From positions 186,001-250,000 of the forward strand of contig JAKMXF010000295.1 in NCBI GenBank assembly GCA_024704765.1: DNA of 64,000 nt, in the 5' to 3' direction. Every line of letters begins with the position of its first letter. Within the stretch, counting starts at the first letter, position 1. The notes below the pieces were generated by a model, which worked only from the letters and a program-made list of their open reading frames with translations, ran no database searches and was not told where the DNA came from. Positions 11,800 through 25,756 of this stretch are shown one piece after another. Position numbers and translations under genes: made by a program. Origin of the DNA: Oopsacas minuta (taxonomy: Eukaryota > Porifera > Hexactinellida > Lyssacinosida > Leucopsacidae).

Positions 11800-14010
11800 G
11801 GGGAACATGACCAGAAGTTGCATGTTTCCATTAGACAGAGCAATAATTGCGCGATATTTAAGTTCTTTTGAGATATTGGTGGGACATTTGCCTCATACTA
11901 TTTGGCGTGACGTTCCTGAGTTTTGTTACAGTTTGGTATATGATTTTTTTGTTTCATGTAATATACTAGTAGATCTGTGAGTCTTCGTTTACTTTAATAT
12001 TTTCCTTGTAAAAAATATTTGTCTTTTATATAATTCAATCTTTTTATGGTTATACTCTACAGTTAGTAACGAGCTTTGTGCCTTGAGAAAACATTGACTA
12101 TCAATCTCTATCTTGATATTTGTCTATTTGAAGAATTAGGGAAGTATTTGCCGCTTCTGAGGTCAATATTGATTTATTTAGCGGAATGTGACTAGGATTT
12201 CATGCCTTCATTGTTCGTAATTATCCAAATTAACATCGCCACATGCCTCTGTTCCTCAACTGATCTGTATACCTGCCCTATCTAATACTTTCCTAGCTTA
12301 TTGTACATTGTTATAATTGATACATCCAGTTTTTGATTTTTTTGTATTCACAACATGCAGTGTTAAAAATGTTTCTGAGGGTGTGACTAGTATAGAAAGT
12401 AAATTTGATATGAAATAGTCGAAGGGAATATTTATGCATGGCTAGTAAATCTAGAGGGCACATGAGGGACTGCAGGCTCTTGAAAGAGGCAAGGGAGGAC
12501 ACTTTTGGATCGTTTCTTCGATTAATTATTTCAGTTTATTATTGTTTTGAATGTTCTTTCCCTGAATGCAGGTGGAAATTTTAAAATTTTGCCGCACATG
12601 ACTGCATAATGTGTTAGAATGGGCATTGAAAGTGGAATTACGCATCTAGATATTTGCTACAAATTCAAAATTTTTCGCTTTGTGAAAACTCCTTCGAAGC
12701 TTATGGTGTTTTAAACCTCAAAACATTTTGAACGTGTGGTTTCACCACAATTTGTCGTTTATTGGGATTAATTTATAGATAGGAAATATATGGACAGTAT
12801 CTTTGTATATATTGTTGATACTAGCAAATCATGAATTTGAAACCACTTTTCAAACAAGGGAATTTTGAAAATTCCCTTGGTTAAATTCCACCCAAATCTA
12901 TTGTAGTAATTCAAAAATGGTTATGAAACGATTTCCTATTTCACAAATTTTCAGTCCAATCATTACTCTGGCTAAAAAGCAATGAGACCTTCCCTGGGCT
13001 GCCGTGGGTACGAATTCCTATTACCATTCCCATCCAACTCACACAGGCACATTGTGGAACTATGCGGTATTAGGTGAAATTTGACTTCGCTATTAACCAA
13101 AATTCGTGTGTGCATTCGATTTGACACTATTTTAAACCTAGAAATATACTATTATTAGTTACTTAATGAACTTATAACATGTATAAACAAAGTCTCAAAC
13201 TTAGGCTAAAATTTACTATTTGAAAACCTGAAAGCCACAAATCTTTATTCTTCAAATACCCTTGCGATATTTTAGCATTCCAGGGTTTTTAGTAATTCAA
13301 TGGCATTTATCAGTATTCGTATACACTATGTGATTAATTTGAAGTCGTTTGCGAACAAATTAAATGTCTATTTTTTAATTCTCTAGCATTTTTAGCAGTC
13401 TATTTTTATCCATATTTCAGCTCCTTGACCTACTTTTTAGCTCCCCGATCTTACAATGCAAATAATTGCAATTCGAATAGTTGACAATTTCCCCTAGTAT
13501 ATCTTGCTAAATTTAATTTTCAATAATTTCTAGACCTGCCCAAAGGGGCCCACTTATACTTTTCTTGACATTAAGTGAATGGGCAGACCCATTCGGAAGA
13601 AATATATTTTTAGAGAATGTTATTTTCGTCATACATTTATAATTACTGTATTTCTAATTCATTACTATCACTTTATGAAGTATCCAATGCATAAATTAAT
13701 TCAGTATACGCATTGTTATTTAAGTTCATCAATAAATAGGGCTGGCTAGTATAAAACATTCACAAATTTAAACTCATTTATCCTCGAACCATAACTATTA
13801 ATTATATCAAAATATCACAGATTACGTCGTAACGATTTCCAGTAGTGTAACTAAAGATCCTGTGCCATTTTTGAGATTTACAGTGTCGATTTACTATATA
13901 TGACAATATTTTATCATATATCTTTAGTATAAGTACCTATTACCTCATAATTACCATTTTGCGACACTGTGACAGGATTTCTGTGAGAATTCCAATTATT
14001 TTTCTCATAG
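11800..14010. other. PAR-6 intron 1, nothing recognised
   Basis: There is no supported gene. A perfect 25-nt palindrome with a single central base (CAAGGGAATTTT, G, then its complement) lies at about 12858-12882. Confidence 0.4.
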
Positions 14011-14020
14011 GCATTCCTAT

Positions 14021-17000
14021 CAGTGGCGGAACTAGGACTTTTATTTCCCGGGCACAACGCAACATCCAACAACCCATAAATTGACCATAAATCAAAGCAA
14101 ATGTTTTTAGTAAATACATGTTCTAGTCTATATTCAACTCAAGCGGAGTATAATAAATTATTCTTGTTATCATATTTTTAGTAAATATTGTCGATAACCA
14201 ATACAAAGCTCTTATGGTCATACTTATGTAATCCTACGGTTGATGTTACTTGAACAGAACTTCTGAACTACTTCATCTAAATCTAGATTGTTTGAGATTG
14301 TATTCTCGATGCTCAAAATACAGAGGTCTGTGAGCCGCTGGCGACCCATTGTTGTCGTTAAATAGTTTTTCACACGGTTAAGTGTAGAAAGAGATCTCTC
14401 AGAATGTGCACTGCTAACACCAATGGTTATTGCGATTCGTATGGCCTTTACTAAGTTGGAAAGGCAGTTTCTAGAGGTAAAAGCTTCAGTAACAAACTAT
14501 TGATACTTTCTAATTTGAATGCTATCATTGCACGCTTTGCGAGTTTTGATTCGAGATTCAAATGGTGGGAATCAATGTTATAAGCCTGAGCAAATTCATC
14601 GATTTCTGCTGCTTCTAGAAAGTTTCCTGAATTTGGGTTGAAGGCTTGAGTTGCTTTCATAAGGACTCTACTATTTGAATTAAATCGATGGTTTAATTCT
14701 GCTAACAGTCTATCAATGACTGGTAGATATAGATTGTTCCTGTATTGTTCTTCCGTAGAAAGGATGGATCGATTACCTACTGGGGATGAAATGTCACAAT
14801 TTTCCAAAGAACCAGGTAGTTTTCTTTGTCTAGGTTGCGAAGGAAAACAGAAATCAATGGCATTTAAGTTTGCAACATCCCGAGCATAAGAAATAATTCT
14901 CTCCCACTCTTCAATAAAGCGTAATTTTTCTAAAATCAAAGTTGTGTCAGAGACTAAATCAACAGCTGTGGAGGAATCTATATGACTACTCTGGAGACAT
15001 TCAGACAATACATTCGTATTGGAAAAAATCTTATCAAATATAATAAGAGTAAGCAAAAATTTAAAGGTTTTTATCTGTAAAAGAAGTCCATTAGCTTCAA
15101 TTGCTTTTGAACGATCATTTCCATGCCAAAATTCTTCAAGAGTAGCTATTAGTGAATCAAAAGTATAACATATTGAGTTCAATGAACGGTAGCGACAAGA
15201 CCATCGCGTATCAGGCAACTTTGCCAAATTACGAGTTTGTTCCCAGGATGAAGTAATTGTTGTTTATTCAGATAAATTGGGTGTGCTTTAGATGTTGAAA
15301 CGAATATGTACAGAGCTTCTATTAAACTGAAAAAATCCCAAGCATGTTATACACTCTTAATACAATCAACTAAGGCTAAATTCAGTGAATGTGCGTAGCA
15401 GTGAACATATATAGCCTTTGGTGCAAACTCTTTGATGCGTGCTTGGACCCCCTTGCACCTCCCGCTCATGACAGAAGCACCGTCGTAGGCTTGAAAAACC
15501 ATATTTAACGGATTCAGTGCGTTTTCTTTCAACGTGGTTAAGATATGATGAGATAAACTTTCTGCATTTTGCGATGAAATTTCAACGTAGGTTAAGAATC
15601 TTTCGTTTATGATAGAATTAGCATTAACATATCTAACACAAATAGAGAGCTGTTCTTTTTTGCTCGCATCTTTGGATTCATCAGCTATCAAAAAATATAA
15701 CTCAGCAACGTGGATGTCAGTACATATAATATCTCGAACCATATTGCCCATAACATTCAGGATTTCATTTTGTATTTCTGCCTGATAAATATTTGGTATT
15801 TTTCTGGCCCATTTCCATTCTCTTTTTAACTAGAGTATCATGATTAGCAACAACATCGAGGATTTCAAGAAAATTTCCTCTGTTATTAGACTCAATTGAT
15901 TCATCATGACCCCGAAGAGAAATCTCGGTTCGACTACATAATAAGAGAACTTCAGCAACTGTTTTCAAATAATGTTTATCAAGGTTGATTCGTTCTCTTC
16001 TACTAGTTTCAAGACGATGATCAACTGATGTTCCAAAATGTTCATTTATTTTCCAATCCACCTAGGATTGCATAACATCAATATGAGATTTAGCAGCAGC
16101 GTGACAAGAAATAATTCCATCCTTTCCTACTGCATGTTTTCAATCATTAAAACCAAGTTTTGTAAAAGAATGTTTAGAATATGTTCTGTTCCTTGAAAAA
16201 TGACGGCAAGGAAACAATATACCGAATCTTTCGTAATAGAGTATTCTAGCCATTCATAAATGAGGAACCAGTCAGGATTAAACGAACTTTTTTTCCTCCA
16301 ATAGAAGTCGATGGGAATATAGTTAGGAATCTATCGGGCTAGGTAGGTTTTTCCTGCGGACCTTTATAAATATCACTAGGAATACGGATATCACTGACGC
16401 TGGATATGGGAGTAACTGTATTTCCATCCCAGAGGAAGTGTGATATGTACAAGATGATCTGAAGAGTGTACAGCAATATTCTCATTTGTGTCTCCTAAAA
16501 GAGCCAAATTAGCACCTTCAATTCCAGCTGTTTCCTGGAAACTAGTAAGAGAATAAGATTGAGTTGCATCAGTAAGATTAAATTGCGAAGAAATTGAATC
16601 ATGAGAATAATTATTAGGCACAAGACATTGCCGTTTCGCTTGAAAATCAACGAGAGTTAATTGTAACCAAGATTTTGGATTAGACATTGTACTAAATTGT
16701 GAAAAAGAAGTTAAAAGAAAACATGAGCATTAAATAATTAAAGAAAATACTTATCGTGTTGTAATCACCATTGCGATGATAAATATCAATAGCTATTGTT
16801 AGAAGGCCAATTTACCTCGAGAAGCTAGAACACTAAATTGCATTCTAAGTACGTGTATTCAAAATTACATCTTCCTAGATTATAATACTATATGGGTTGA
16901 TAAAAATTTAACTAACGCATTGCGTATAATGACGCTCAACATTAACATAATATGGTCTGATGTTAGTTAAAAATATCGAATTAAGAATAATCTAGTATAA

Positions 17001-17126
17001 TAATTACACCTATATCAGATCTCAGCAACTCAAGGATAATTTTCATTTACCTGGGCCTGTACCTGGGCATAATCCTCATTTACCCGGGTACAGGCCCGGG
17101 TAGCCCCGTATGTAGTTCCGCCTCTG
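14021..17126 (-). mobile_element. hAT transposon, 3.1 kb, with 8-bp target duplication
   Basis: The left end is CAGTGGCGGAACTAGG. The right end is the complement of CAGAGGCGGAACTACA, so the termini match imperfectly over about 14 bp. Flanks are ATTCCTAT (14013-14020) and ATTCCCAT (17127-17134), an 8-bp duplication with one mismatch, as hAT insertion makes. Subterminal CCCGGG-containing repeats lie at about 17050-17105. The element sits in PAR-6 intron 1, antisense to the gene. Confidence 0.9.
14235..16687 (-). pseudogene. hAT transposase (DUF4371/ZMYM1-like), inactivated
   Basis: The reading frame starts at 16687 (MSNPKSWLQLTLVDFQAKRQ) and decays in at least four open pieces: 16687-16391, 16061-15765, 15751-15347 and 15227-14451. 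The middle pieces show LIADESKDASKKEQLSICVR (catalytic-type Asp), AYDGASVMSG, and HCYAHSLNLAL (the C-x-x-H of hAT RNase H domains). The C-terminal part, in a shifted frame at about 14440-14235, reads SERSLSTLNRVKNYL and LTDLCILSIE, the hAT dimerisation region. Such proteins are usually annotated as zinc finger MYM-type 1-like. The stop near 16060 and the frame changes show it is dead. Confidence 0.85.
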
Positions 17127-17249
17127 ATTCCCATATAACAATTCCCATTCCATTGGCAACTTTTTTGACTTTGTACATTTCACAATATCCCTGAGGTGAA
17201 TTGGTTCAATTTCATGCTGATTATTCTCAATAATACAAATCTCATGGAA

Positions 17250-17700
17250 CTCTTTAAGAATGGAGGGAGCTGAATTGGATTTCGCTCCATTTCAGGATAT
17301 TTAGCGGGAGGTATGCTCCTTTTTTTGTGAATCCATGATGTGATCTAGTAACGACTTTGCAATTTTCTAATGAGCGCAACCTGAACAGACAATTGGGGAA
17401 GTTAGATGGCCGAATCAGTATATTGGGTGGACTATTTGTATTGTTGAATTATGATATTTTAATGACTCCGTAGTAAGCATCTTGGAAAGATATATCCAGA
17501 AAAACCAATGAAATGTCGTATTCTATTCTTGCTTATTAGAAATCCTGTAGATCCATATTTATTGAGCCAACTTGGGTAACGTGATCACAAGGTCAGAAAC
17601 AGAACCATACAATAGTCTTAATTGACTCCGCTTAATGGGATCCAAATGGTTTATTCCAAATGTGATAATATTAAGCGGAGTCAGTTGTGTGCACCTTATC
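17250..17700 (+). repeat. Dispersed repeat, copy A
   Basis: This stretch aligns by eye with 43905-44330 in the same orientation. Shared landmarks are GAATTGGATT(T/G)CGCTCCATT, TGTGATCTA(G/A)TAACGACTTT and GGGTGGACTATTTGTATTGT. It ends in an imperfect inverted pair containing GACTCCGCTTAAT (about 17625) and ATTAAGCGGAGTC (about 17678). No coding potential is visible. Confidence 0.65.
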
Positions 17701-17732
17701 TAAATATTTCAAATTCCAATACCAAAATTTAT

Positions 17733-18376
17733 AATTTAGTTTTTACTAAGAGGGTTGATATATTCAGGTACACTTCATTGATCATTTGATTTTAATCAGC
17801 TATATAAAGTGATTGTGGTATTATTTGACCCTAGTAGTTTACTGGTAGTCAAGTAAATATGGCTAAACATTTGCTGCTATCAGTGACAATTTTGTCTCGC
17901 TCCTCATCTATCTTCTTCTATTAATTCACACTAGCAAGAATTGGATCAGTATTGGTCAGCGAATGTCTATCTCGTTAGCCTCAACCACGAAGTTTGCAAG
18001 ACTACATTTTAAGAGAACATCTCCAATGTTTCAATTAGATAAAGACAAGCACCTTTATAAATAATATTTTTATGCAAATTTTTTACTCCTCGATCTTTGC
18101 AAAATATGTTTTATTGAGAATATTCACTTTGCATTTCTGCACCTAGTTAATAATATGTTGATATTGATTTGAGGTTAAACATCTGGCATTTTCATTAAGT
18201 TATATTGTCCCAATTCGGTGTTGATTTCTCTAATACAATAAATTATTCTTCTAGAAGGATGAAGATTGAAGAGCACTTACTGCTCTGTTTGTATATTAAT
18301 TCCATAGCTGATTAATAATCAATTCCTAAATGAAGTGTACCTGAATATATTAAACCCTCTTGGTACACACTAAATT
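17733..18376. repeat. Inverted-repeat element (MITE-like)
   Basis: The arms at about 17733-17805 and 18302-18376 are inverted copies that share AAGAGGGTT and ATATATTCAGGTACACTTCAT. The interior (18165-18285) also aligns with 43820-43925, so it is built from the same repeat family as the neighbouring dispersed repeat. It is non-coding. Confidence 0.6.
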
Positions 18377-18388
18377 TGTTGCTGTATA

Positions 18389-19734
18389 CAGGGTGTAACA
18401 AATGTATTGTCGTTTTCTAAACTGAATATAACTAATCTCAAAATAGCACAAATATTACCGTTTTATTTCTCTATATAGTCTCCTTGCCTTTCTAAAACTT
18501 GTGTAACTCGCCTGGGCATACTAGATACAATGTTTTGCAAAACATCACCCGATATATTACTCCATGCCTTTTTCAAATTTTTTATTAGTCCGTTAACGAT
18601 AGTTGCTTGCTCCGGCTCATCTACCTTATCTTTCATGATAGCCCACAAATTCTCGATTGGATTGAGGTCGGGCGAGTTTCAGGGCCACTCAGCTTTATGC
18701 CAAAACGCAGGAAGATTATGTTCACACCATTTCTGTGTCAGTTTAGCCGTGTGAGCAGGTGCCCCGTCTTTCATGAAAATAATCCCAAGCATCTCTGAGG
18801 TTATAGACCGCTCTAAAACTGACCCATTTTTGGCTCTCCTGTGAATGGCATCTTTGCATGTTCCAGCTAAATCTTTGTACGGTAGTAATCTCCATTTACA
18901 GTTTCTCCTTGAGGTATAATATGCAGCTCAGATAGGGCTTGGTGGGACATCATGCCGCACACCTGGATTTTGACTAGAAATTTTACCTTCATACAAGGTT
19001 GGATTGAAGCCGCATCCTAGCTCCAAACACGGTCATTCTGTCTGTTTGGTATTTGAAATAATTGAAAGGGAGATTCATCAGACCATAAAACTCTATTCCA
19101 ATCACCAACTGTCCAATCCTTATGAGTTACCACAAATTTCATCCGATTTTCCTTCATTTTTATGGTCAAACGAGGCTTTCTCGGTCCTTTATAAGGTTTC
19201 ACTCCCAAAGACTTACTTAAATACCGATGGACAGACATGTGGGAAACATTACAACCACCCCTCGTTAACCTCAAAGCGAGCTTACGCGTTGATTGCCTTC
19301 TCTTTCCTAAAGATTTCTTTAACACAATTTTGGCAACTCGGCTAATTTTCGGTGGACATCCAGACTTGGGCTTTTTGATTCCATCGAAAATCCAAGATTA
19401 TCACTGCGTCCCCACCTTTGAACAGATCAAATATTGACGTTGAGTCTTTGAGCAACCGTTTTAGTTCTTTCTCCAGCTTCTAGCATCCCTATTGCCTGAG
19501 ATCTTAAGGAAGATCCATAATCTTGGACATTCATCTCTTATAGAATTGAGAATTTTTTGATAATACCAAGAAAAAATCGAAAAGTTGAATACAATAAAAT
19601 TGACTGCTATATACTTTGATAATAACATGTATCAATACTCTTGACTAAAGGAATCAATGATTAAGGTTGTATAATACTATGTAATGTCAAGCAACATTAT
19701 CAGTAAATAACGACAATACATTTGTTATACCCTG
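18389..19734 (-). mobile_element. Tc1-type DD37E element
   Basis: The left end CAGGGTGTAACAAATGTATT follows TA at 18387-18388. The right end is its complement with one substitution over 24 bp. The right flank is TG instead of TA. Length is 1346 bp. It lies in PAR-6 intron 1 and is related in sequence to the element at 28370-29706. Confidence 0.9.
18463..19534 (-). pseudogene. Tc1-type transposase (DD37E), inactivated
   Basis: It starts at ATG 19534-19532 (MNVQDYGSSLRSQAIGMLEA). The open piece 19325-19017 carries the second helix-turn-helix and the first catalytic Asp (VLWSDESPFQLF). The second Asp is in FMKDGAPAHTAKLTQKWC, and the Glu in SPDLNPIENLWAIMKDK at the start of the last open piece, which ends QGDYIEK at 18463. 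By count the D-to-E spacing is 37 residues, allowing one in-frame stop (the Trp-Pro region near 18677). Several frame breaks separate the pieces. The copy at 28.5 kb is a close relative. Confidence 0.85.
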
Positions 19735-22550
19735 TGTGCGATAATGTAACTGTAACTGATATTATTTAGTTCGCATACTTAAAAATATTAACGCATTCTT
19801 ACTGATTCCTAAGGTAGTAGATATATCATGGTATTAGAAATCTCATACACAACAGTCCAAATGTATATGTATTCATTAGTCATAATTTGAGATGTTTTCA
19901 TTAGTGCGATTACAGAAATTTTGTTAACCAAAATCGTGCTAATATTCTTTACCAGAACTACTGATACACTTGTTCTTTCAGAATGAATTGTACGCCTACT
20001 CTTAGCACCGCCTAAGAATCTATACATAGCCTACTATACATTAATGGCCTCACAACTCCTTTAAGATTTTGGGCTAGGGATTCACGTGTCGCTATTTTTC
20101 TTTATAATGGAACCTGTATGAATCAACAACTGTACAATCCGACAGTGTTCCTGATCAGAACTATCTCCCGACAATACAAATTCACCTTTATTTATTCCTA
20201 CAATTTGCTAAACTGACAAAACTTTCATATCCAACTAGTGTTTGTATATGCAGGTTTCATTGTAGTTGCAATATTTCAGAGACGGATTTCAGTAGTTTCA
20301 GAATATATGATTTCATAAATGTAGGAAAACAAGTTATTTAGCAATAACTATATCCTAAAATTTTAAGGATTGTGGCCAAGTGTGCGTCTAGTATGCATTA
20401 ACTTAGTAAATTATATCATTCAACGATGCCCTGTCGAACTTTACGTAATGGATCTTTCATTTCAAAGTGAATATATCAAGTGATCCATAGATTTTTTACC
20501 CAAATTTCAAAGACTAATACAAAATTTCCCTCTTTCTTGAGGTACCGTAGATACATACCATGGATCGTTCGTTAAAGTTATTGTCAAATATGGATAGACA
20601 CTTTGTAGTAATAACCCACTCTCGTATTCTTGTGATACATTTTGATATGGTTTCCCTGGAGATTATTGCGTAATGTTTGAAGTCGCCATATTGATATACC
20701 GTATTTCCTATAATAGTAGCCATGGTAATTTTACTGTGCCGAATATACTTTAATATACGGCTCAGTTTTGAAATGATTGCCTCTAATAGTATTTCTACGT
20801 GAGCGATATACAGGCAGACTATAATAGATTACAGCTGAATTTTCAGGATACAAAGACAATTACTTTCGGATATGCATAAAAAGCTTTTGAAGTTAGTCTA
20901 CCTCGATCTGCCACTTTGTGCCATTTTATGTTATTTCCGTAGTGATTTAGCAAAATACTATATCATAATTGTACACATTTCGATGGAGAAAACAATTTCA
21001 ACACCTTTTCTCTTCAAAATTTTAATATATTTAATAATTTGACCATAAATGATAAAAATAATATGTCCTATTTTTAGTGCCTTGTCATCGATTATTTTCT
21101 TCTTGTTTTTATTTGCTAAATATGTATATATTAAAATAGATTATCCTAGTGCTATATATTGCGGATTCATTGAATATACATTTACAATAGCTTTAAAGTA
21201 TGAATCTGAATTCCATTATACTCCAACAAGTCACAACTTTTCAATTGGCGGTTATGTTGAATTCAATGCTTACAAGAAATAGCTCTATATTGGCTAAACC
21301 TGTTATTTATATCGTATTTAACGATCTTTTGTGATTTTTTCTCATTTTTTGTATGTGTGATTCTAGATTTCGTTAGTAAAATGACCAATTTAGCCTATAC
21401 ATAGCCCGTTCCGGTTTATATTTGCTCTAAATACTCTGTAGTTTAAAAATCTTCATAGGTTTACTTGACTAGTTGATATTTTGGGATAAATGTTATAAGA
21501 AATGTACATGCTTCAGGATATGGAATCCATATTCTCAATCTATTTTCGTCCAGCGTTCATTCATGGTACTTACTAGAGTTTAACATTATGTGCGTGCCTT
21601 TGCGAGCAAGCTGTTTTGGAGTACAATAATGAAGGAAATTCCAAGTAGAATATTTATTGTCCATATACTTCTAGCTCTATTACCACAGAGTTCATTGACG
21701 AAGGTTGGAAGTCATTTCTTTTTGATAGCATGACTTAGCAATTCTAAATCAACCAGTGGGTCAAGAATAATACATATATAATCACTTTTCGAGGGCCACA
21801 TTGCTGCTCACATTTGTCCCGCGGGCCATGATTTGCCCATCCCTGCTTTAGGCGGTTATCAATATTTATTTAAACTATTCAATATAGGTGGGTGCTCATT
21901 AGAGATCTATTTGATTCATAGACGGGTGGTGGGTCTACTTTTCAGATCTTTTGTTATGAGGTACCTGGTACTTCGGTGGTCTGACATGTTTGGACTTTAA
22001 CTAACGATACCTTGCATCTAATTCCAAATAAGTTAGTTCAGCTTCATTGAAACAATATCTAAGATACACAAGCTTTGAAACAATTTAGATCAAAATATGG
22101 AGGTTTCGGTGTATTCAGGTCAAATTCATTGTTTTGTAGTTAAACCTGACAATGATCATTTCGGATAATATTATATAGAATTTTCACACTTTATGATTAC
22201 ATTCTTCAACGCAAGAAAAGCATTTTGGTCATTAGCTTTCATTTTCTCAGCACAATTGACCACTGAAGCGCCACATTTGAAGAGCTTACTCCCTGATAGA
22301 CTAATCTTGGCTTCAATCTCGATTTGGAATGTTAGTCAGCAACTGAAAACCATATTTTCCCACATTAGGACCCACGTAGTCGATTTGGATAGCTTGTCCT
22401 GGTTTTAAGCTAATCCCAAGGATGTTAATGTGCTAAAACAGCTACCCATATGCCATTTTACAGTTTATTCAATTTCTCTTCTGAATTCCTTTCAATTCCC
22501 CGCCACCATGCTTCACTTCTTTCTTAACTCTTCATAAACTGCCTCGATGT
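19735..22550. other. PAR-6 intron 1, mostly nothing recognised
   Basis: There is no supported gene. At 21785-21845 a GGGCCACATT...GCGGGCCATG block ends CCCATCCCTG. This resembles a hAT terminus (complement CAGGGATGGGCAAATC). I found no matching left end. Confidence 0.4.
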
Positions 22551-23667
22551 CCTTTTGTATTAGGGCGAACTGAAAAAGTAAAGATCTCATTTTTGTACTG
22601 GACTATAATATTATTGATTGGATTATGTTAGTTAATAATTCTGTAAATTTTGGGCTCATTTGAAATACCCCCTCCTTAGTAGTTTATTCATTTTGTACCT
22701 GTCTTAATAGTGCTTATTCAGACTCATAAGGAAATTGACTCAAATATGATACAGGAATCCATTAGACTAATTTTGTTAATTTGAATTCACCACGAATTCA
22801 AAATACACTAAAGTACAATATATGTATAGTTTTGGAGGGACTGCTTTAATCACATATAATGTTTAAAGCAAATAACTGGTAAGCAAGAACTATTACAAAT
22901 GAGCTGAAATTCTCCAAGAATGTTTGCATATATTAGAACAACCATTTTATTATAGTTCCAAATGAAATTCACTTCATTTAGAAAAGTTTTATAATGCTAA
23001 ATTATGGGTGGGATGTTTTTTTGCTTTTTGCCCGACTCCAAGCAAATAAAACTTGTAAGCAAGAACTATTACAAATGAGCTGAAATTTTCCAAGAAGTTT
23101 GGATTCTTCCGATTCGGGATGTAAAATAGGTTTCAACTACACTAATTTTCCGGCAAAATAAGTTATCATCTCAAAGCGGAGATGCGGAAGATGAAATCTT
23201 GGGAGCCAAATTTCCTCGCTTCGAAAGGTTCTACTGTAGTTAGAAACTCTCCAAATCATTCGTTGTATAATTTATTAAAAATCCAACTTCAAATACAATC
23301 AAACTATATTTAAGAATTGGCTTTCGGGACTTCAGAAAAATGAAACAAAAATCTTGTTTTGAATCAGTATAGGGCATAAGTCTTATTGATTTCTTCTCTG
23401 ACGGATGAATCCATCACGGTTTTCTTCACCACAAACACTCTTCGATGCCTCGGTCACAACTTTTACTGCTCGTTCAACCGGTTGGTTATGACACATATAA
23501 TTAGGTATGGAAAGAGGGGTATCGTAAATGTCTTTTAATTCGTTTTTGTCATATTCCGTATTAAGGGTGTCTCACTGATGACATAGATATCCCAGGTAAA
23601 CAATTCGGTATATAGTTGTGCTCTAAAGTGTAATTTTGGGACTTGAAAGTTCTAATATAATATGGCA

Positions 23668-25720
23668 TTACTGATCCATTAGTGCTAATAAGTTTTCACA
23701 AATATCAACCCTTGACAAATCATCCTCACCACCCACTTCCAAACTAAGTTGATTATCTCGCAAATCCACAAAACGTTTCACAGCCTCAATTCGTATCCTA
23801 GGTTCATCATCGCATAATATAGATTGCAAAACATTTTCTGGATGTGAAAAGAAAGCATTTCTTTGAAATACTTTCTTCGCTACCTCTAGTTCAGTGGGAG
23901 TCAAGTATATAGGGTGATTAAGCATCCACAAAAAATTATTAGGTCCTTTTGTAAATTTATTATGACTTTTAATATAAAACCAGGATGGTGCATATAAATT
24001 AATCACTATAATCGTAAGTTGTTACAACTCGTAAAATGGTTTTATTGTTGACATGTACACATGGGCAATTCTACATGCGAGGGTAAGCCATCTGGAATGA
24101 CAAATTGGACCTGGTTCGAGTAGCTCTAGATCCTCTGTGCAATTACCTCGCAAACATGCTTGGCAAATCCTATAGAGATAACTCTGATCAGTGCTAAGAT
24201 CGTCTATCAGTTCTTCTGTCATCTCAGGAAACTCATTATAAATTATTGGCTCAAACTCTACTACAGGAATCTTAGAGAGTTTGTTTTTCAGTGATTTGCT
24301 GATTGGGCCACTTAATGAATTCGGCCCGCTGGTTTTCCCGTCAAAATATTCAAACAAGTGCCTCAGGGGCAGTTCATTAGTATGGAGCAGGCTAACTGCC
24401 CATTGTAATTCTCTACCAAACATTCTTTCCAAGTTAACAATAGACCCATTCTTCCAACGTACATTTACATTCCTACCATCACAACCTACTAATAGAATTT
24501 GTCTTTTTAGTCCATTTTTGGAGATGGGCATATATTGATGAAGAGATATTGATTCCGTGACCAGATTCAGGAGTTGTATGGAAAAGATACCTACTATTTT
24601 GATCAATCACAAGAATATGTTCCTCAAGTGCGACATTTACCATTGATGGTTATATTTGAAAGTTTTATCGTGCCTTCCATCAAAATTTATACCTGTAACA
24701 TCAATTACTTCTACCATTTCTTTGTGTTGTATTTGATTTCTATACTTTTGGCGTGCTCTTGCTACCTTATTATTGTCTGTCACAAGACTTTGATCTTGTG
24801 GTGTTATAAGTCCGAAATCTATTAGAGTGGCTGTAGCTCGATTAGAAACTCCATATCGATCGGTAGCCATGGCTATATTTGGGATTGTCTGTGTATTCGA
24901 AGTGATGATGATTTGACAAAGATTTAGAATTCGTATCAACATGTTCAACATCGTTCTGAGTATCCGTTTCTTCTATATCCTCAATTTGGAAATAGTTGTA
25001 CTACTCGGCTTCAACTTTCTCTTTCTTTATTTTCAATTCAATTCTTTCTTTGAGGGAAATTTTCTTTGCTCTATTTTCGGCAATATCGTTGAGGTGTGGA
25101 TATCAATACCGCTATGTACATCTTCCTGTCGGTTCTCTGGTCAAAGAGAAATGATAACTCTCGTTTAGGCACTTTGTGAACACACCCACAAAGGAGATGA
25201 ATCTCGCCACAAGGTAAGTTATAACACTTAACATCATCGAAATTGATACGTTTACATTTGCATGAGTAAATATCAAGAAGGAAATCTAAACGGTCGGATA
25301 CAAATTCTTCATAATTCTTATGAGTTTTTCTTCGTTCCTCAGGAATACAACGAATAATGTTAGTTGCTTTAGAGTAGAGAGCCTTCATAGCTTTAACGAC
25401 ACCCTTTTTAGATATAGTGGGTAGAGATGCATGTTTCCAAATGCCATATCGGGTAATATTTTCCTCGTCCTTCCAATCCCATCCACCTAACTGATCTGCG
25501 ACCCCACTAACTTCTCTATGATATATGGAATAGAAGCAAATCTACCGTTGGGATTAATCCGTGATCTTCTTGATCTTGTTTACACTTAAAAATAAATTTA
25601 CATATATCTCTTCCTGTTGGAGTCTGATTAACAGGAAATTCCGCTAGAGTTCCAAAATTGGATGTGTTTGTATTAACCGTGTCCTTTTTGGTGCATATGC
25701 CATATAAATTATGAAGATAT
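23668..25720 (-). pseudogene. Uncharacterised transposon-carried gene (family A)
   Basis: This is a decayed - strand coding region in at least four pieces. Readable blocks from the N-terminus are FGTLAEFPVNQTP (about 25650), a Cys-rich section followed by LFDQRTDRKMYI (about 25130), DRYGVSNRATAT and GINFDGRHDKT (24890-24665), FGRELQWAVSLLHTNELPLR, PGPICHSRWLTLACRI (about 24090), NLYAPSWFYIK and RNAFFSHPENVLQSIL. I recognise these blocks as similar to a group of uncharacterised proteins repeated in crustacean and other invertebrate genomes. No function is known to me. Frame changes at about 25070, 24950-24600 and 24010 show inactivation. Its place inside long terminal repeats with a target duplication suggests that the family is, or travels with, a transposase. 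Confidence 0.55.
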
Positions 25721-25756
25721 AGAACTAAATTAGAGCAAAAAATAAAGCTATAATAC

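Noticed and set aside
21049-21282. Hydrophobic 77-codon frame that could be a small membrane protein
   Set aside because: AT-rich DNA readily gives Phe/Ile/Leu-rich chance frames. No start context or homologue was recognised.
22193-22408. 71-codon open frame just left of the 4.8-kb element
   Set aside because: It lies outside the terminal repeats, has no motif, and has no splice context.
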